Below are positions 4,280-7,133 of a DNA stretch of 7,133 nucleotides, in pieces. How positions within the stretch are numbered: the first letter of the stretch is position 1; the number at the start of each line of letters is the position of its first letter. The notes beneath the pieces were generated by a model. That model was given only the letters and a program-made list of their open reading frames with translations, did no database searches and was not told where the DNA came from. A program made the translations under genes and the position numbers. This stretch comes from an uncultured Lachnospiraceae bacterium (GTDB taxonomy: Bacteria; Bacillota_A; Clostridia; Lachnospirales; Lachnospiraceae): NCBI GenBank assembly GCA_910585655.1, contig CAJUFW010000009.1, positions 28,895 through 36,027 on the forward strand. Reading direction: 5' to 3'.

Positions 4280-6895
4280 ATGAATACCAATAAAATGACA
4301 CAAAAAACGATAGAGGCTCTCCAAAGCGCCCAGGCGGCAGCAGCGGAAGCGCAAAACAACAGTGTGGAACAGGCGCATTTGCTCTATGCTCTGATAAGTC
4401 AGGAGGATGGATTGATTGGTCAGCTTTTGACAAAGATGGAGATTTCCGTGCCGAACCTGCTGGCAGAGACAAAGCATATCATTGACGGCTATCCAAAGGT
4501 CAGCGGCAGTCGTACCAGCATGAATACCGTCTATATTTCCAGGGAGGCGGAGGAGGCTTTGAGCGAAGCCGAGACACAGGCAAAGCAGATGAAAGACGAA
4601 TATTTGTCAGTGGAGCATGTGATGATTGGTCTGTTAGCGAAGCCGGAGCGGCTGATTTCTCAGTTGTTGGATACGTTCCGGATTACAAAGGAACGGTTTT
4701 TGGACGCCTTGCTGACGGTGAGGGGTTCTACGCGAGTAACAAATGAAAATCCGGAAGAAACCTATGACGTCCTTACGAAGTACGGTCAGGATTTGGTGGA
4801 ATTGGCAAAGGCTAACAAGTTGGATCCGGTGATTGGACGGGATGATGAAATTCGTAATGTAATCCGGATTTTATCCAGAAAAACCAAAAATAATCCGGTA
4901 CTAATCGGAGAGCCGGGCGTCGGAAAAACAGCGATTGCAGAAGGGCTGGCACTGCGGATTGTCAAAGGAGACGTACCAGGAAGCTTAAAGGATCGAAAGA
5001 TTTTTTCTCTTGATATGGGAGCGCTGGTAGCCGGGGCAAAGTACCGGGGCGAGTTTGAAGAGCGGTTTAAGGCGGTGCTGCAGGAGATTAAAAAATCCGA
5101 GGGACAGATTATCCTTTTTATCGACGAGCTGCATACGATTGTCGGCGCCGGAAAAACAGACGGGGCGATGGATGCCGGAAATCTGCTGAAACCGATGCTT
5201 GCCAGAGGCGAGCTGCATTGTATCGGAGCCACGACCCTAAATGAATACCGCCAGTATATTGAAAAGGATGCCGCCCTGGAGCGCCGGTTCCAGCCAGTGA
5301 TAGTCGGGGAGCCAGCCGTAGAGGATACGATTTCGATTTTACGTGGTTTAAAGGAGCGCTACGAGGTGTTTCACGGCGTAAAAATCCAGGATCAGGCCTT
5401 GATTGCCGCTGCCGTTCTTTCCAACCGTTATATTTCCGACCGTTTTCTGCCGGATAAGGCGATTGACTTAGTGGACGAAGCGTGCGCGTTGATCCGGACA
5501 GAGATGGATTCGATGCCGACTGAGTTAGACGAGATCTCAAGAAAGATCATGCAGCATGAAATCGAAGAAGCGGCGTTAAAAAAAGAGAGCGACAGGCTTT
5601 CCGAGGAGCATTTGAAGGAAATCCAAAGGGAACTGGCTGAAATGCGCGATCAGTTTGCCCAGATGAAAGCGAAATGGGAAAACGAGAAACAGTCGATTAC
5701 CAAAGTACAAGGGCTGCGGGAAGAAATTGAGCGAACCAGCGCCGAAATTGAGCGTGCCGAACGGGAATATGATTTGGAAAAAGCCGCAGAGCTAAAATAC
5801 GGCACGCTGCCGCAGCTAAAAAAGCAGTTGGAGGAGCAGGAGCGGCAGGCAGAGGAAAGCGGCGAGGTACGAGAACGTCATTCTCTGCTGCGTGACAAGG
5901 TAACGGAAGAGGAAATCGCCCGTATTATCTGTCGTTGGACAGGTATTCCGGTTTCTAAGCTGATGGAAGGAGAGAGGGATAAGCTGCTGGGGATGGAGGA
6001 AATTCTTCATCGCCGGGTGATCGGGCAGGACGAGGCGGTAGAACGGGTGGCAGAAGCGATTTTGCGCTCTCGTGCCGGAATCAAAGATCCGAGTAAGCCG
6101 ATTGGTTCCTTTTTGTTCCTAGGACCTACCGGGGTGGGCAAGACCGAGCTGGCTAAGGCATTAGCCGAAGCCTTGTTTGACGATGAGAAAAGCATGGTAC
6201 GGATCGATATGAGCGAATATATGGAAAAGTACAGCGTCAGCCGTCTGATTGGGGCGCCTCCGGGATATGTAGGCTATGAAGAGGGCGGTCAGTTGACGGA
6301 GGCGGTCAGAAGAAAGCCATATGCCGTAATCCTCTTTGATGAGATCGAAAAGGCGCATCCGGATGTCTTTAATGTGCTGCTTCAGGTATTGGACGATGGT
6401 CGTATCACCGATTCCCAGGGACGGACGGTGGATTTTAAAAACACCATTATCATTTTGACCTCAAACCTGGGTTCTCCTTATATTTTAGAGGGCATCCAGC
6501 CGGACGGTTCTATTTCCGAGGAGGCAAGGAAGCAGGTAGATATGCTACTAAAGCAAAGCTTCCGTCCGGAATTTTTAAACCGTCTGGATGAAATCGTCTT
6601 TTATAAACCGTTGGCAAAGGATAACATCAAGGGAATCGTCGATCTGATGCTAAAGGAGCTGTCGGAACGACTGGCAGAAAAGCAGCTTTCCGTTGAGGTT
6701 ACGGATCGGGCGAAGGATTACGTGATTGAGGAAGGGTTTGATCCAAACTACGGCGCAAGACCATTAAAGCGTTTCCTGCAGTCAAGGGTAGAAACCTTGA
6801 TCGCAAGGAAAATGATTGCCGAGGATTTGGAACCTGGAAGTCGGCTGACCGTGGATTTTGACGGAGAAAAATTGATGGTAGAAGTAACAAAATAG
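4280..6895 (+). CDS. clpB: ClpB, ATP-dependent protein disaggregase (Hsp100)
   Basis: An 871-residue AAA+ chaperone of full family length. It works as a cytoplasmic hexamer that threads proteins out of aggregates, normally with DnaK/DnaJ/GrpE. Domains in order: Clp N-domain (about 1-145), first ATPase with Walker A GEPGVGKT (210-217), Walker B LFIDE (Asp282, Glu283) and arginine fingers Arg335-Arg336; a coiled-coil middle domain (about 406-535) inserted in the first ATPase; second ATPase with Walker A GPTGVGKT (615-622) and Walker B ILFDE (Asp687, Glu688); and the C-terminal small domain ending at 871. The long middle domain separates ClpB from ClpC, ClpA and ClpE, and I see no ClpP-binding loop, so it is a disaggregase rather than a protease subunit. 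All key residues are intact. It follows the RHH gene by 38 bases and is closed by a terminator. No CIRCE or CtsR-type operator was found upstream, unlike many Firmicutes clp genes. Confidence 0.98.
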   Translation: MNTNKMTQKTIEALQSAQAAAAEAQNNSVEQAHLLYALISQEDGLIGQLLTKMEISVPNLLAETKHIIDGYPKVSGSRTSMNTVYISREAEEALSEAETQAKQMKDEYLSVEHVMIGLLAKPERLISQLLDTFRITKERFLDALLTVRGSTRVTNENPEETYDVLTKYGQDLVELAKANKLDPVIGRDDEIRNVIRILSRKTKNNPVLIGEPGVGKTAIAEGLALRIVKGDVPGSLKDRKIFSLDMGALVAGAKYRGEFEERFKAVLQEIKKSEGQIILFIDELHTIVGAGKTDGAMDAGNLLKPMLARGELHCIGATTLNEYRQYIEKDAALERRFQPVIVGEPAVEDTISILRGLKERYEVFHGVKIQDQALIAAAVLSNRYISDRFLPDKAIDLVDEACALIRTEMDSMPTELDEISRKIMQHEIEEAALKKESDRLSEEHLKEIQRELAEMRDQFAQMKAKWENEKQSITKVQGLREEIERTSAEIERAEREYDLEKAAELKYGTLPQLKKQLEEQERQAEESGEVRERHSLLRDKVTEEEIARIICRWTGIPVSKLMEGERDKLLGMEEILHRRVIGQDEAVERVAEAILRSRAGIKDPSKPIGSFLFLGPTGVGKTELAKALAEALFDDEKSMVRIDMSEYMEKYSVSRLIGAPPGYVGYEEGGQLTEAVRRKPYAVILFDEIEKAHPDVFNVLLQVLDDGRITDSQGRTVDFKNTIIILTSNLGSPYILEGIQPDGSISEEARKQVDMLLKQSFRPEFLNRLDEIVFYKPLAKDNIKGIVDLMLKELSERLAEKQLSVEVTDRAKDYVIEEGFDPNYGARPLKRFLQSRVETLIARKMIAEDLEPGSRLTVDFDGEKLMVEVTK

Positions 6896-6909
6896 CAGGA
6901 AAAACAAGG

Positions 6910-6940
6910 AGAAACCGCCTTTGGTATAGGCGGTTTCTTT
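6910..6940 (+). terminator. Rho-independent terminator after clpB
   Basis: GAAACCGCCT (6911-6920) pairs perfectly with AGGCGGTTTC (6928-6937) around a seven-base loop, and A6910 extends the stem. The T-rich tail is short (TTT at 6938-6940, then GG), but A-rich sequence precedes the stem. It begins 15 bases after the clpB stop, as expected for the end of that transcript. Confidence 0.85.
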
Positions 6941-6961
6941 GGTGTAAGTACTGGTTTTTAC

Positions 6962-6990
6962 TTGACTTTTAAAGAAAATAGCCCCATAAT
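6962..6990 (+). promoter_or_regulatory. Promoter of the GH32 gene
   Basis: TTGACT (6962-6967) and CATAAT (6985-6990), each one mismatch from consensus, are 17 bases apart. The start would be near 6997, about 38 bases before the ATG. A short inverted repeat AAGTA (6946-6950) / TACTT (6959-6963) runs into the -35 and could be part of a sugar-responsive operator, but it is too short to rely on. No clear catabolite (cre) site was seen. Confidence 0.7.
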
Positions 6991-7034
6991 GCTAAGCAGA
7001 ATCAGGAAACAGCAATTTTTAAAAGGAGCGGCAT

Positions 7035-7133
7035 ATGAGTACAAAAGGAAAGCGGGATTTTAGACCGGAGTATCATGTTACCCCAGAGAATATGTGGTTA
7101 AACGATCCAAATGGGATGTTTTATCGGGACGGA
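7035..7133 (+). CDS. GH32 beta-fructosidase (sucrose/fructan hydrolase), 5' fragment
   Basis: Only the first 33 residues are in the window; the gene runs off the right edge. The fragment contains YHVTPENMWLNDPNGMF (13-29), the first signature of glycoside hydrolase family 32 (usually W-M/L-N-D-P-N-G), in which Asp24 is the catalytic nucleophile. Family members cleave terminal beta-fructosyl bonds in sucrose, sucrose-6-phosphate, levan or inulin. The absence of a signal peptide before the motif suggests a cytoplasmic enzyme such as sucrose-6-phosphate hydrolase, acting on sugar brought in by a transporter. The ATG is supported by AAGGAG (7023-7028), six bases upstream, and a promoter at 6962-6990. 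Substrate preference cannot be decided from this fragment. Confidence 0.9.
   Translation, partial: MSTKGKRDFRPEYHVTPENMWLNDPNGMFYRDG

Noticed and set aside
5118..5540. Minus-strand open frame of 140 codons opposite clpB
   Set aside because: It lies wholly antisense to conserved ClpB coding sequence, with no family resemblance; shadow frame.

Overview
The window looks like chromosome of a low-to-moderate GC Gram-positive anaerobe, most likely a Lachnospiraceae-type Clostridium relative. This is an inference from strong AGGAGG-type ribosome binding sites, TTGACA/TATAAT-like promoters, use of GTG and TTG starts, rho-independent terminators, and the gene families present. No mobile element, tRNA, rRNA or CRISPR array was seen.

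Layout, left to right. (1) A complete minus-strand gene (6-923) encodes a compact S8 subtilisin-like protease with no signal peptide or long propeptide, so probably intracellular. (2) Divergent from it, 1107-2495 encodes an unrecognised protein: two N-terminal membrane helices, a highly charged linker with a 52-residue Lys/Glu tract, then a globular domain and a charged helical tail. (3) With its own strong promoter, 2599-3291 encodes a GntR/FCD regulator with a complete metal-ligand set. It ends at a clear terminator. (4) A second strong promoter (extended -10) drives 3537-4241, a TTG-started protein with an N-terminal ribbon-helix-helix DNA-binding segment and an unknown C-terminal domain. 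(5) 38 bases after that gene comes clpB (4280-6895), a full-length two-ATPase disaggregase, closed by a terminator. (6) A new promoter leads into the first 33 codons of a GH32 beta-fructosidase (7035 to window end).

Functionally, the clearest unit is the ribbon-helix-helix gene plus clpB, apparently one transcript between a promoter at 3437-3465 and a terminator at 6910-6940. No CIRCE or CtsR-type heat-shock operator is visible upstream of clpB, so the small DNA-binding protein is a reasonable candidate for its regulator (inference). The protease and the disaggregase are both protein quality-control functions but lie in separate transcription units. The GntR regulator stands alone as a single-gene unit; its promoter carries a palindrome over the -10, which suggests autoregulation. 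The most novel material is the membrane-anchored Lys-rich protein, including two in-frame A_AAA_AAG slippery heptamers, and the uncharacterised C-terminal domain of the clpB-linked protein.
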